A DNA stretch of 64,000 nucleotides, from the NCBI RefSeq assembly GCF_958453765.1, contig NZ_CAUDZA010000002.1, positions 93,886 through 157,885 of the forward strand. The letters are read 5' to 3'. Shown one piece after another: positions 17,129 to 25,876 of the stretch; the stretch's first letter is position 1, and each line of letters starts with the position of its first letter. The position numbers and the translations under genes were made by a program. This DNA is from Phascolarctobacterium_A succinatutens_B (GTDB taxonomy: Bacteria; Bacillota; Negativicutes; Acidaminococcales; Acidaminococcaceae). The notes below the pieces were generated by a model. It made no database searches, was not told where the DNA came from, and worked only from the letters and a program-made list of their open reading frames with translations.

Positions 17129-17182
17129 AGGACTCCTGTATTGTAGTACAAATTACAATGCAGGGGTCCTATTTGCTTTTTT
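17129..17182 (+). terminator. Terminator after ppsA
   Basis: A long stem (AGGACTCCTGTATTGTA with TTACAATGCAGGGGTCCT) is followed after four bases by a T-rich run. Confidence 0.75.
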
Positions 17183-17207
17183 TCTTAAAATTTTTAAGGA
17201 GGTAATT

Positions 17208-17657
17208 ATGTTTGCTGTTATTTTTGTTCTCGGTTTGCTTTATCACACTTATACTGATATGAAATCTATGCTGCTTTATGACAAGGTAACATTAATTTTA
17301 GCGGCAGTTGGCTTAGTACGCGCGTGGTATGAGGGGCAGCTTTTTGATGCTGCTTACGGAGCTGGAATTATTTTGGCAATAATGTTGGTGCTGTATTTTG
17401 CCAGTCGCGGAGGTATGGGCGAGGGTGATGTCAAGTTAGCGCCTGTGTTGGGAATCTGGCTTGGCTTAGAGCAGGGACTATTGTGTTTGCTGCTCGCCTT
17501 TGTCAGCGGTGGTGTTGTAGGGGCATTATTGTTGCTGTGCAGGCGTGGGAAGCTGAAACAGGCGATTCCCTTCGGACCGTTTTTGTGCGCAGCAGCGGTT
17601 GCTGCGTATTTTTGTGGTAAAGAAATCATTACATGGTATTGGAGGATGTTCTTATGA
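17208..17657 (+). CDS. Prepilin peptidase (A24 family), short form
   Basis: This 149-residue membrane protein is the catalytic half of a type IV prepilin peptidase, which cuts the leader of pilins and pseudopilins at the cytoplasmic membrane face. The two catalytic aspartates are visible: Asp17 in YTDMKS and Asp74 in GMGEGDVKL (the GxGD motif). It lacks the N-terminal zinc-binding and methyltransferase domain of full-length PilD, as in CpaA/TadV-like short forms. An AAGGAGG site precedes the ATG. Its stop overlaps the start of the PilM/N-like gene (ATGA). Confidence 0.85.
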   Translation: MFAVIFVLGLLYHTYTDMKSMLLYDKVTLILAAVGLVRAWYEGQLFDAAYGAGIILAIMLVLYFASRGGMGEGDVKLAPVLGIWLGLEQGLLCLLLAFVSGGVVGALLLLCRRGKLKQAIPFGPFLCAAAVAAYFCGKEIITWYWRMFL

Positions 17658-18769
17658 TGAAGCATGAAAAAAGTATTAGTGTTAAAGAGCTGTTTGAGTC
17701 TGTATTGTGCGCTTTGCGCTGCCGTTGGCGCCGTAAGCAGGTGCTTTTGCTGTTGTCACTGCAAACGGGGCAGGTGGCGTATTGGCAGAATGGAGAACGC
17801 AGCTGGCAGGAGCAGCTTGATGAAGAGTGCCTGACAAATAAGCAAAGACTTGCCGATAATTTACGTGAACTGCTTTTAAAGCGTGAGGTGGAGGAAGGAG
17901 CAGCCGTTTTGCTGTTGCCTGCAACAGCGACGATGTACTCCGAACAGCTGCTTTTGCCTTTAATGCGGCGGCGTGAACTGCAGGTTGCACTGCAATGGGA
18001 GGTACAGCAGAGCGTTCCTTGGATGCATGAAGACTATACTTACAGCTTTGAAGCACATGTTATCGGTGAAGCAGATGAACAGCAATATCAGGTGATGTTT
18101 GCAGCCTTACAGAATGCGTCGCGTGCTGAACTGGAGCAGCTGTGCAGAAGTTTAATGCTGAAGCTGCAGGGGATTTTGTTAGGCAGTAAAACGATTGATG
18201 AAGCAGCAGATAAATGGTTTGCCGGGAAGTCTCTTCCATCAATATACAGGCAGAAGCAGAGGCGCTTACAGGGGATAGCGGCCACTTTTGGCCGTTATCT
18301 GACAAAAGCAGGCTGTGCAGCTTTAGGGTTAGCGATTTTGGCTTATGCCAGTGCCTGGGGAGGCTGTTATCTGGCGCAGCGCGATTTGCAGGAGGTAGAG
18401 CAGCAATTAGAGCAGTATGCGGAGTGGGAACAGCGTATGCAGGAAAGCGAGGTTGTTGAGCGTAACTGTCAGCGTTTGGAAAAGCTGTTGGCTGCAGTAT
18501 CTAAACCATCGAAAGAGGCAGGTGGTGAGGTTGAGCACATCTGCCGCCAGATGATGCCAGGCTGTTGGCTGACACTGCTAGAATACAACGGCAGTAAAAA
18601 ACCTTTAGTGCTGCAAGGACAGGCGGTGGATAATTTGGCCTTGGAAAGTTTTGTGGAGCAGCTGCAAAAATGTGGAAATTACAGCAGAGTAGAGCTTCTG
18701 CAATCGCAGCATCAGGGTAACGTTCTTGTTTATAAACTGCAGTTGCAGATGAAGGAGGGCAAGCAATGA
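17654..18769 (+). CDS. PilM/PilN-like type IV pilus assembly protein
   Basis: The protein (about 371 residues) resembles a PilM-like cytoplasmic part fused to a PilN-like part. Residues to about 195 have a poorly conserved actin-like PilM flavour (LLPATATMYSEQLLLPLMRRRELQ and ALQWEVQQSVPWMHEDY, as in EQ-V-WE-E-IPF segments). A single membrane helix near residues 220-240 is followed by a coiled-coil segment rich in Glu/Gln and a PilN-like periplasmic domain. The ATG at 17654 overlaps the previous stop and has GGAGG eight bases upstream. Sequence signals are weak; the assignment rests mostly on order and topology. Confidence 0.6.
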   Translation: MMKHEKSISVKELFESVLCALRCRWRRKQVLLLLSLQTGQVAYWQNGERSWQEQLDEECLTNKQRLADNLRELLLKREVEEGAAVLLLPATATMYSEQLLLPLMRRRELQVALQWEVQQSVPWMHEDYTYSFEAHVIGEADEQQYQVMFAALQNASRAELEQLCRSLMLKLQGILLGSKTIDEAADKWFAGKSLPSIYRQKQRRLQGIAATFGRYLTKAGCAALGLAILAYASAWGGCYLAQRDLQEVEQQLEQYAEWEQRMQESEVVERNCQRLEKLLAAVSKPSKEAGGEVEHICRQMMPGCWLTLLEYNGSKKPLVLQGQAVDNLALESFVEQLQKCGNYSRVELLQSQHQGNVLVYKLQLQMKEGKQ

Positions 18770-19293
18770 AAGCAGGAGAAAAAACAATTAATCTGCTTGC
18801 CTGTATAGCGTTGGTGTTGTCTACAGGCTTTGGAGTAAAGGCATTAGAGCTTTGGAATGAAAGACAACTGGCGGTAGAACAGACACAGAAGCTGCAGGGG
18901 CAACTGACACAGCAGATTCGTTTTGCTGATGAACACAGTGATTATAAGACATATAAAATCAAGCTATTGGATAAGCAAAAGAAATTAGAGCAGCAGGTAG
19001 AGCATAATTTGAACTTAAACAACATCCTGCAGCGCCTGCAAAAGCAGGCACAAGCGCAAAGCATTCAACTGAGTAGCATGCAACTGGAGGGCCAGCCTAT
19101 GCCTTTGCAACATGGTCTGCAGCTGCAGACAGTGAAAATAAGTGCTGTCGGTGATTTTTATTCCCTGCTGCGTTGGCTGCGGCAGGTAGAACGCGACGGT
19201 TGCAAAGTTAAAGAGCTGCGCTTGCATAGCGATATGCAGGCAAAAGAAGTGCTGAAAATGGACATCTCACTGGAATTTCATACTGAAAACTGA
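18766..19293 (+). CDS. PilO-like pilus/secretion assembly protein
   Basis: This 175-residue bitopic protein has one N-terminal membrane helix (INLLACIALVLSTGFGV), then a long Gln/Lys-rich coiled coil (about 35-85) and a small C-terminal alpha/beta domain with FYSLLRWLRQVERDGCKVKEL, which fits the ferredoxin-like domain of PilO (YxxLxxFLxxLE-type motif). It overlaps the PilM/N-like gene by ATGA. PilN and PilO form the inner-membrane alignment complex of type IV pili. No pilin, ATPase, PilC or secretin gene follows; the next gene belongs to iron transport. Confidence 0.6.
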   Translation: MKAGEKTINLLACIALVLSTGFGVKALELWNERQLAVEQTQKLQGQLTQQIRFADEHSDYKTYKIKLLDKQKKLEQQVEHNLNLNNILQRLQKQAQAQSIQLSSMQLEGQPMPLQHGLQLQTVKISAVGDFYSLLRWLRQVERDGCKVKELRLHSDMQAKEVLKMDISLEFHTEN

Positions 19294-19300
19294 TTCGCCC

Positions 19301-19320
19301 AATTAGCCTACGCTAATTTT
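19301..19320. promoter_or_regulatory. Putative operator 1 of the FecB-like operon (TTAG-N6-CTAA)
   Basis: The inverted repeat AATTAGC-CTAC-GCTAATT lies just upstream of the -35. Sixteen of twenty bases match the second copy at 19363-19382. Confidence 0.6.
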
Positions 19321-19323
19321 ATC

Positions 19324-19352
19324 TTGACAAAACCACCATCTTATAAGATAAT
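19324..19352 (+). promoter_or_regulatory. Promoter of the ABC importer operon
   Basis: TTGACA (19324-19329), 17 bp, GATAAT (19347-19352), bracketed by two similar operator-like repeats. Confidence 0.75.
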
Positions 19353-19362
19353 GGCATAGTAA

Positions 19363-19382
19363 AGTTAGACTAGGCTAATTTA
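19363..19382. promoter_or_regulatory. Putative operator 2 of the FecB-like operon (TTAG-N6-CTAA)
   Basis: TTAGACTAGGCTAA at 19365-19378 lies immediately downstream of the -10, where a bound repressor would block initiation. The arrangement resembles DtxR-type iron boxes (TTAGG...CCTAA), but the regulator is not identified. Confidence 0.6.
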
Positions 19383-19425
19383 ATTCTAAAGATAGCACTG
19401 GCTAATATTGTAAAGGGAGTTGCGT

Positions 19426-20379
19426 ATGAAAAAATATATCTTACTCGTATTTGTCGTAATCATAGCCCTGGCAGGCTACTTCCTGCTGGCAAGAGGCCAG
19501 CACAAGCTCGCAGCCAACGCCGCCGTCAGCGTAACCGACAGCACCGGCGCCAAGGTTCACATCCCCACGGAGCCCAAAAGAATCGTCTTTCTCAATGCCT
19601 CCAATCTGGAAATCTTCACCTCCATCGGCGGCAAGGCCGTCGGCAGACCTACCAGCACTTCATATCCCGACGACATCAAGGAAAGCATTAAGGACATCCC
19701 CGAAGTAGGCATGATCCACGCGCCCAATCTGGAAAAAATCATGAGCCTGAAGCCTGACCTGGTTGTAGGTACGAACGTACCCTTCCACGTAATGCTGCGC
19801 AAGCCTCTGGAAATGGCCGGCGTGCCGCTTTACCTGAACATGATAAACTCCTATGAGGACGTGCTGAAAAGCATAGACGACTTTGGCCGCTTTGCCGGCA
19901 GAGAAAAGGAAGCTGCCGCCAAGCGTGCGCAGATAGAAAAGGAATATGCCGCACTGACGCAGGACGTACAGAAGGGCAGGGGACCGAAGGTGCTGATCAT
20001 CTTCGGCTCGCCAGACAGCTTCAATATGTCCACCAAAAAGAGCTTCGGCGGTGATCTGGCAGAGCGTTTGGGCGCCGTAAACATTGCGGACAAGGCCGAG
20101 AACGTGAAGGACAGCAGCTACATTCCGCTGAGCATGGAATTCGTAGCCAAGGAAAACCCCGACATCGTGATGCTGATTACCATGGGCGGCAGCAAGGAGA
20201 TTCTGGAAAAGCTGCGCGCCAATATGCGTGAAAACGCCATTTGGCATGACGTGAACGCCGTGAAGAATAACCGTGTGTACCAGCTGCCGCCTAGCCTGTT
20301 TACCGTTAACCCCGGCACGCACACCATCGACGCGATGAAGATTATGAAAGAATATATCTATGGAGAGGGCAAGCAATGA
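19426..20379 (+). CDS. Iron-siderophore/haem/corrinoid-type ABC transporter substrate-binding protein (FecB/BtuF family)
   Basis: The 317-residue protein has an N-terminal hydrophobic signal or anchor (KKYILLVFVVIIALAGYFLLA) without a lipobox and a class III periplasmic binding fold. Typical pieces are VSVTDSTGAKVHIPTEPKRIVFLN, the LEKIMSLKPDLVVGTN segment and the C-terminal NRVYQLPPSLFTVNPGTHT. The start ATG at 19426 has AAAGGGA upstream; a TTG two codons earlier is less likely. It overlaps the permease gene by ATGA, so it is the ligand-capturing part of that importer. The ligand (siderophore, haem or corrinoid) cannot be read from sequence. Codon use here is noticeably C-ending. Confidence 0.88.
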   Translation: MKKYILLVFVVIIALAGYFLLARGQHKLAANAAVSVTDSTGAKVHIPTEPKRIVFLNASNLEIFTSIGGKAVGRPTSTSYPDDIKESIKDIPEVGMIHAPNLEKIMSLKPDLVVGTNVPFHVMLRKPLEMAGVPLYLNMINSYEDVLKSIDDFGRFAGREKEAAAKRAQIEKEYAALTQDVQKGRGPKVLIIFGSPDSFNMSTKKSFGGDLAERLGAVNIADKAENVKDSSYIPLSMEFVAKENPDIVMLITMGGSKEILEKLRANMRENAIWHDVNAVKNNRVYQLPPSLFTVNPGTHTIDAMKIMKEYIYGEGKQ

Positions 20380-21374
20380 GCAATGATGCCAAAACAAAAG
20401 AAAAAATGCGTATAGCGGTCTTTTGCGGCCTGTGCATCCTGCTCGTTGCAGGCATCTTCGTGAGCATCGGCAGCGGTACGGTGAGCCTTTCCGTGAGCGA
20501 AACATGGGCGGCGCTGCTGGGCGAGGCCGATGCTGACACCGATCGCATTGTGAACCTCATCCGCCTGCCCCGCACGATTGTGACAGTGCTGGTGGGTGCT
20601 AACCTGGCTTTGGCAGGCTGCAACCTGCAGGGCGTGCTGCACAATCCGCTGGCAGACCCCGGTATCATCGGCGTGAGTGCCGGTGCGGGCCTGTTTGCCA
20701 TGATTGTCATGCTGATTTTCCCGGAACAATCTGCTATGGTGCCGCTGGCAGCCTTCGTCGGCGCCGTGCTTTCCACAGGCATCGTTTTTTTCCTGGCGTG
20801 GGAAAAGGGCATCAACCCGCTGCGAATGATTCTGGCGGGCGTGGCAGTTGCCACCTTCTTCGGCGGCGGTATGGCGGCGCTGAACGTATTTTACAGTGAC
20901 AGAATCCAAGGCACGGTTATGTGGATGGCCGGCGGTTTTCAGGGGCGCAGCTGGGGGCATGTGGAAATGCTTTTGCCTTATAGCGCGATTGGTATTATCG
21001 GTACGATTTTGTGTGCGCGTTCCCTAAATGCGTTGCAGTTGGGTGATGAGCTGGCCAAAAGTTTGGGCGTGCGCGTTATGCGCATGCGCACTATTTTGAT
21101 CTTTCTTTCCGCGCTGCTGGCGGCGGTTTCCGTAAGCGTGGCAGGCATGCTGGGCTTTGTGGGCCTCATCGTGCCGCACATCATGCGCCTGTTAATCGGC
21201 AGCGACCACGAATACCTGCTGCCCTGTGCGGCGATTGCCGGCGGTGCGGTGGTAACACTGGCTGATACGGCGGCAAGAACGCTTTTCAGTCCGCTGGAAA
21301 TTCCTGTGGGCATCTTCATGTCCTTCATCGGCGGTCCGTTCTTCTTGTATCTGCTGAAACGGAGGATGCGTTAA
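20376..21374 (+). CDS. FecCD/BtuC family ABC transporter permease
   Basis: This 332-residue protein has about ten membrane helices and the family signatures RLPRTIVTVLVGANLALAGC, NPLADPGIIGVSAGAG, and near the end GFVGLIVPHIMRLLIGSDH. These proteins form a homodimeric channel for iron-siderophore, haem or vitamin B12 import across the inner membrane. The start overlaps the binding-protein stop (ATGA), and the ATPase gene follows after three bases, so the three form one importer operon together with the ChaN-like gene. Confidence 0.92.
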   Translation: MSNDAKTKEKMRIAVFCGLCILLVAGIFVSIGSGTVSLSVSETWAALLGEADADTDRIVNLIRLPRTIVTVLVGANLALAGCNLQGVLHNPLADPGIIGVSAGAGLFAMIVMLIFPEQSAMVPLAAFVGAVLSTGIVFFLAWEKGINPLRMILAGVAVATFFGGGMAALNVFYSDRIQGTVMWMAGGFQGRSWGHVEMLLPYSAIGIIGTILCARSLNALQLGDELAKSLGVRVMRMRTILIFLSALLAAVSVSVAGMLGFVGLIVPHIMRLLIGSDHEYLLPCAAIAGGAVVTLADTAARTLFSPLEIPVGIFMSFIGGPFFLYLLKRRMR

Positions 21375-21377
21375 GCT

Positions 21378-22181
21378 ATGAATATCCCGACATTACATAC
21401 ACAAAAAATTACTCTGCGCTACGGCGAGCATACGATAATCAGGGACCTGACGCTGGATATTTCCCAGCCGGAGATTGTGACGATTATCGGACCGAACGGT
21501 AGCGGCAAATCGACGCTGCTGAAGGCACTCTGCCGCCTGCTGGAGCCTGCGAGCGGTGCTGTTTATCTGGATAGTAAGGATATCAACAAGATGTCTACGG
21601 AAGAGGTGGCGCGCACACTGGCAGTAATGGCGCAGAGTGCGAACGCTCCCGGAGGCACGACGGTGGAGGAGCTGGTGTGCTACGGACGCATGCCGTACCG
21701 TAAATTTTTCGACGGCCTCAATCAGGAGGACCGTCTGGCGATTGAGGAGGCGCTGGAGTTTACCGAGCTGGGACCGCTGCGTACGCGCCTTGTGCATACA
21801 CTGAGCGGGGGTGAACGTCAACGCGCGTGGCTGGCCATGGCGCTGGCGCAGAAGCCGAAGATTTTGCTGCTCGATGAGCCTACTACTTATCTGGACGTGC
21901 ATCATCAGCTGGAGCTGATGGAGCTTGTTGTGCGCCTGCATAACGAAATGGGCCTGACGGTTATCATGGTGCTGCACGATTTGAACCATGCGGCGCGCTA
22001 CAGTGAGCGATTGATTGCGCTGAAAAAGGGCACCATCATGGCAGACGGACCTACGGACGAGGTGTTCACGCAGTCTGTAATTGAAGAGCTTTATGATGTG
22101 AAGGCTGTGATCATGCGTGTCGAGGCCAACGGGACGCAGTACCCCGTGTGCTTTCCGTATAGTGTAGAGGAGCATGATTAA
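21378..22181 (+). CDS. ABC transporter ATP-binding protein (FecE/BtuD family)
   Basis: This is the 267-residue ATPase of the importer. Walker A is GPNGSGKST, the signature is LSGGERQR, Walker B is ILLLDEPTTYLD, and the switch His lies in VLHDLNHAARYSERL, the pattern of iron/B12 importers. Its length is normal. It follows the permease by three bases and its stop overlaps the start region of the ChaN-like gene, implying co-translation. Confidence 0.93.
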   Translation: MNIPTLHTQKITLRYGEHTIIRDLTLDISQPEIVTIIGPNGSGKSTLLKALCRLLEPASGAVYLDSKDINKMSTEEVARTLAVMAQSANAPGGTTVEELVCYGRMPYRKFFDGLNQEDRLAIEEALEFTELGPLRTRLVHTLSGGERQRAWLAMALAQKPKILLLDEPTTYLDVHHQLELMELVVRLHNEMGLTVIMVLHDLNHAARYSERLIALKKGTIMADGPTDEVFTQSVIEELYDVKAVIMRVEANGTQYPVCFPYSVEEHD

Positions 22182-22182
22182 G

Positions 22183-23040
22183 ATGAATAAATTTATGAAA
22201 ACAATCGCTCTTAGCATGGCAATGTTGTGCCTGTGCGCAGGTGCCGCAGGTGCGGCGCAGTTCAGCGATGCGCAGAGCGGTAAAAATTTAACAGCAGCGC
22301 AGCTGGCAAGTAAGCTGCAAAAGTATGATGTAGTCTTCTTTGGTGAATATCATGACCAAAGTGAAATACACCAATATGAATTAGAGCTTTTGAAGGCAAT
22401 GTATAAGGCAAAAGGCGAGAAACTGGCCTTATCCATGGAAATGTTTGAGGCAGATAATCAGGATAAGCTGAATAAATTTCTGGCAGGTACTATGAGCGAA
22501 GAAAATTTTCTCGCTGCAAGCCGCCCCTGGCCTAATTACGGCACGGATTATGCTCCGCTGGTAAATTTTGCCAAAGAAAAGAAAATGCCCGTTATTGCCG
22601 CTAACGTACCGCGCTTTTTGGCAGCGCACGTAGCGAAAAACAACGCTTCGACGGAGGGCGTGGAGGCGCAGTATCAGCAATGGCTGCCCAAGCATACCTA
22701 TGCTCCCGAGGGCGCGTATAAGGATAAATTCTATGCGCAGATGAGCTCGCCGGCAGCTCCGATGAAGATGCCGCCAGCGCGTTTAGCAGCAGTTTATGCG
22801 GCGCAATGCCTGAAGGATGACAAGATGGCCGAGAGTATTGCTGCGTTTGCCGACGCACATCAGAATATGCAGATTTTGCATATCAATGGCTGCTTCCATT
22901 CCGATGCGCATCTGGGTACAGCGCAAAAGCTGGAAGCTTTGCGTCCTGAGCTCAAGGTTGCCGTAATCACACCGCTGGAGCGCAAACAGAAGGGCGAAAA
23001 GCCTGCGGGTGATTTTGTCGTATGGTTCGACAGAAAATAA
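22183..23040 (+). CDS. ChaN-like haem-binding-family protein (DUF399, Tiki superfamily)
   Basis: The protein (285 residues) carries a signal peptide (KTIALSMAMLCLCAGAAGAAQ) and a ChaN/DUF399 domain: DVVFFGEYHDQSEIHQYELELL, LALSMEMFEADNQ, the YAPLVNFAKEKKMPVIAANVPR segment and ILHINGCFHSDAHLG. ChaN of Campylobacter is an iron-regulated protein that binds haem as a dimer, so this gene argues that the adjacent importer and TonB receptor handle haem or a related tetrapyrrole. I prefer ATG 22183, which sits ten bases after GAGGAG; ATG 22174 is too close to that site. It lies between the ABC importer and the TonB receptor. Confidence 0.82.
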   Translation: MNKFMKTIALSMAMLCLCAGAAGAAQFSDAQSGKNLTAAQLASKLQKYDVVFFGEYHDQSEIHQYELELLKAMYKAKGEKLALSMEMFEADNQDKLNKFLAGTMSEENFLAASRPWPNYGTDYAPLVNFAKEKKMPVIAANVPRFLAAHVAKNNASTEGVEAQYQQWLPKHTYAPEGAYKDKFYAQMSSPAAPMKMPPARLAAVYAAQCLKDDKMAESIAAFADAHQNMQILHINGCFHSDAHLGTAQKLEALRPELKVAVITPLERKQKGEKPAGDFVVWFDRK

Positions 23041-23068
23041 ATTCTTCCGATATTTTTTTATCCGTTAG

Positions 23069-23104
23069 TTAGCAGTTGCTGACTTTACGGGTGTGAAATA
23101 TACC
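23069..23104 (+). promoter_or_regulatory. Promoter of TonB receptor 1 with overlapping operator-like repeat
   Basis: TTGCTG (23076-23081), 17 bp, TATACC (23099-23104). The -35 is covered by TTAGCAGTTGCTGA (23069-23082), a TTAG-N6-CTRA site like those at 19303 and 19365. Confidence 0.5.
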
Positions 23105-23136
23105 ATAAAAAAACAAGTAGAAAAAAGAGGTGCATT

Positions 23137-25146
23137 ATGAGAAATTTAAACAAAAAGAAGATAGCATTACTTACTGCCTGTGTTGTCAGTGCAGTTGGCC
23201 ATATGGCATTTGCTGCGGAGGCAGATAATTACGATGAATACAGCGGTGCGGATTACGTTGTGACCGCAACCAAGACACAGCTGGAGAAAAAAGAGGTTCC
23301 GCAAAGCGTTGAGGTTATTACCCAAGAGGATATCAAAAATACTGCTGCTTATAACGTGCGCGATGCCTTGCGTTTTGCAACTAACATTGATGTGCAAGAG
23401 GTTGGCATGACCGGCAATGTGGTTATGGTTCGCGGTATGGAAAGCAAGCATACGTTGATTTTGGTTGACGGTCGTCGTATGGCTGCCGAAAACACCGGTT
23501 CTACAATGAATGCCTATGAGCTGAGCCGTATCAATCTTGCAGATGTAGAACGCATTGAAGTTATTCGTGGCAATGGTTCTGCTTTGTATGGTAGCGATGC
23601 TATGGGTGGTGTTATTAACATCATTACAAAGAAAGCCAACCAAGAGCATGCAAGTATCGGTGCTCATACCGGCACTAAAGAAATGGGTACAAACTTCTAT
23701 TATTCTTCCGGACGTCAAGGCAAAGTAAGTGTAAAAGCCAGCGGCGGTATTGAAGATGTCCGTAAAGAGGTTAGCGGCTATTACAATAAAACCAAAGGTT
23801 ATGATACTAGCAGCTCCAATATGTATGGACCTCGCCGTTTCTTAAATCTTGGTTTTGATTATGCCTTTGATGCTAACCGTGGTCTTGCTTTAGATTTGAA
23901 TTTTATGCGTGAACAGTTCACCAGTAATAGCAGTGAAGGCACTGACAAAGGTGTTTATAATTATGATAACAACCGTTCCGATTATGCTTTGACCTATTAT
24001 GGCAAGGATAATAAAAACGATTATAATCTGCGTATGTATTACAATACATTAAAGAAAAGCAACGTAACAAACGAAAATAATGCTATTACCGATTTTGACC
24101 ATACCTCGTATGATACTTTGGTGTTTGAAGGCAAAAACAGCATGAAGCTGAATGATAAAAACACTATGACTTATGGCGCTGAATGGACTACGACCAATAT
24201 GCGTGGTACACGTTTCGGCGGTGGCGGTGATAACAAATATAGCGAAACCTTTGCAGGTATCACTAAAGCAGGTTCTGAAAAGGATGTAGATACTTATGCT
24301 GCTTATCTGCAGGATGAATGGAAAATTACTGATAAATGGCTGCTTATTCCTGCTGTGCGTTTTGACCATCACAATGCCTTCGGCAGTCATACATCTCCTA
24401 AAATCGGTACTACCTATAGCTTCAGCGATAATAGCCGCTTTAAGGTCAACTATGGCAAGAGCTTCCGTGCGCCGACAGTATATGAATTGTACTCTACCAT
24501 GGATAAACGCATGGGCATGATGAATGTTCAGGTATTAGGTAATCCTGATTTAAAACCTGAGAAAGCAACTAATTTCGACATCGGTTTTGAAGCAGAGCAA
24601 GGTAAATGGTCCGGCAAATTAGGTTATTATCATAATGAAATAGATAATCTTATTGATTCCGATATGTTCTACCGTGGCTATGTTCCCGGTGTCGGCATGG
24701 TTGTCAAGAGCAAATACTACAATGTAGGCGAAGCGGAAATCAGTGGTGCAGAAGCAGAGGTTGGTTACAATTTCAATGATAATTGGAATGTTAAGGCTAC
24801 TTATAACTACACGGATGCTAAGGATAAAACCACTAATGCTCGTCTGAATAACAGAGCAAGACAAAACGGTGTTGTCCAATTAAGTTATACTGATAATGCA
24901 GAATTGCCGTTTACCGCAACTTTGTGGTCTAAGTGGTATGTAGATTATCTGTACAAGGTTTCCAGCAATGTTAATACCTATACCTTTAACACGTTTAACT
25001 TTGTTGCAGACAAGCAAATTACTAAAAACCTGCATGTTTATGCCGGTGTAGACAATATCTTTGACAAGACCTTACCCTATGATGAAAATCATAGCTATAC
25101 TATCGACGGCCGCACCTGGCGTGTCGGCGCAGAGATGACCTTTTAA
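23137..25146 (+). CDS. TonB-dependent outer-membrane receptor 1
   Basis: The 669-residue protein has a signal peptide ending near MAFAAEA, a TonB box DYVVTATK (residues 39-46), a plug domain (about 50-160, with PQSVEVITQEDIKNT, VRGMESKHTLILVDGRR and IEVIRGNGSALYGSDAMGGVINIIT) and a 22-strand-type beta barrel ending in Phe (AEMTF). The NPDLKPEKATNFDIG and GKSFRAPTVYEL segments are typical of FepA/BtuB/haem receptors. It imports a ligand through the outer membrane using TonB energy. It stands between the ABC importer and exbB-exbD-tonB, so the set forms a complete two-membrane uptake route. Confidence 0.94.
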   Translation: MRNLNKKKIALLTACVVSAVGHMAFAAEADNYDEYSGADYVVTATKTQLEKKEVPQSVEVITQEDIKNTAAYNVRDALRFATNIDVQEVGMTGNVVMVRGMESKHTLILVDGRRMAAENTGSTMNAYELSRINLADVERIEVIRGNGSALYGSDAMGGVINIITKKANQEHASIGAHTGTKEMGTNFYYSSGRQGKVSVKASGGIEDVRKEVSGYYNKTKGYDTSSSNMYGPRRFLNLGFDYAFDANRGLALDLNFMREQFTSNSSEGTDKGVYNYDNNRSDYALTYYGKDNKNDYNLRMYYNTLKKSNVTNENNAITDFDHTSYDTLVFEGKNSMKLNDKNTMTYGAEWTTTNMRGTRFGGGGDNKYSETFAGITKAGSEKDVDTYAAYLQDEWKITDKWLLIPAVRFDHHNAFGSHTSPKIGTTYSFSDNSRFKVNYGKSFRAPTVYELYSTMDKRMGMMNVQVLGNPDLKPEKATNFDIGFEAEQGKWSGKLGYYHNEIDNLIDSDMFYRGYVPGVGMVVKSKYYNVGEAEISGAEAEVGYNFNDNWNVKATYNYTDAKDKTTNARLNNRARQNGVVQLSYTDNAELPFTATLWSKWYVDYLYKVSSNVNTYTFNTFNFVADKQITKNLHVYAGVDNIFDKTLPYDENHSYTIDGRTWRVGAEMTF

Positions 25147-25169
25147 TTAGAGTTTTGATTCCATAATAT

Positions 25170-25207
25170 CAGCATACTGCTCCTTTCTGTACTTTGGGGA
25201 GCAGTAT
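25170..25207 (+). other. Intercistronic hairpin after TonB receptor 1
   Basis: GCATACTGCTCC and GGAGCAGTATGC form a 12-bp stem. No T run follows, so it may protect or attenuate the mRNA before exbB rather than fully terminate it. Confidence 0.5.
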
Positions 25208-25255
25208 GCACCTCCTGTAAAAGTACGACAGCATTTGTAGATTTGTGAGGAAAAT

Positions 25256-25876
25256 ATGCAGGCAATAACAGATTTAATAATGTACTTTCAGAAGGGCGGA
25301 CTGGTTATGTGGCCGCTGCTCGCCTGTTCTATAACTGTGATAGCAATCGCCATTGAGCGGTTTATATATTATAAGAGCGTGGACAGCGGCGCTGTCTTTG
25401 CCTCCCGCTATTGCGCCGCCGTGCGCAGCGGTGATTTTGCTGTGGCGACAGAGCTGGCGCACAAGGGAAGCGGTCAGTGCGCGCAGATGCTTGCTGATGT
25501 GGCGGCAATTGCAGGCGGTAAGGCAGAAAAGAGCGCCTTCCTCGAAAGCCGTGCCGGTATTTTTATGGCGACGCTGCGCGATAAGCTGGATTACCTGGGC
25601 ATTATCGTAACGATGTCCCCGCTTCTGGGACTGCTGGGCACTATCGTGGGCATGATCGGTGCCTTCAGCATTTTCAACGTAGAAGCGGGTGCGCCGATGG
25701 CGATTACCGGCGGCATCGGCGAAGCGCTGATAGCGACGGCAACGGGCTTGTGCGTAGCTATTCTTTCACTGTGCGCACATTCCTATTTCGCTCACCGTAT
25801 GGACAACATGATTACGGATATGGAGCAGTGCTTCAGCGCACTGTTGGAGGCTGAAACAAGGAGAGCAAGATCATGA
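25256..25876 (+). CDS. exbB: ExbB/TolQ family proton-channel subunit
   Basis: This 206-residue protein has three membrane helices: an N-terminal one (MWPLLACSITVIAIAIERF), then a cytoplasmic loop, then two C-terminal ones including MSPLLGLLGTIVGMIGAFSIF, with the family GLLGTVxGM motif, and ALIATATGLCVAILSL. ExbB pentamers with ExbD use the proton gradient to energise TonB. Its stop overlaps the exbD start by ATGA. Together with exbD and tonB next to a TonB receptor it forms a dedicated energising unit. Confidence 0.92.
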   Translation: MQAITDLIMYFQKGGLVMWPLLACSITVIAIAIERFIYYKSVDSGAVFASRYCAAVRSGDFAVATELAHKGSGQCAQMLADVAAIAGGKAEKSAFLESRAGIFMATLRDKLDYLGIIVTMSPLLGLLGTIVGMIGAFSIFNVEAGAPMAITGGIGEALIATATGLCVAILSLCAHSYFAHRMDNMITDMEQCFSALLEAETRRARS

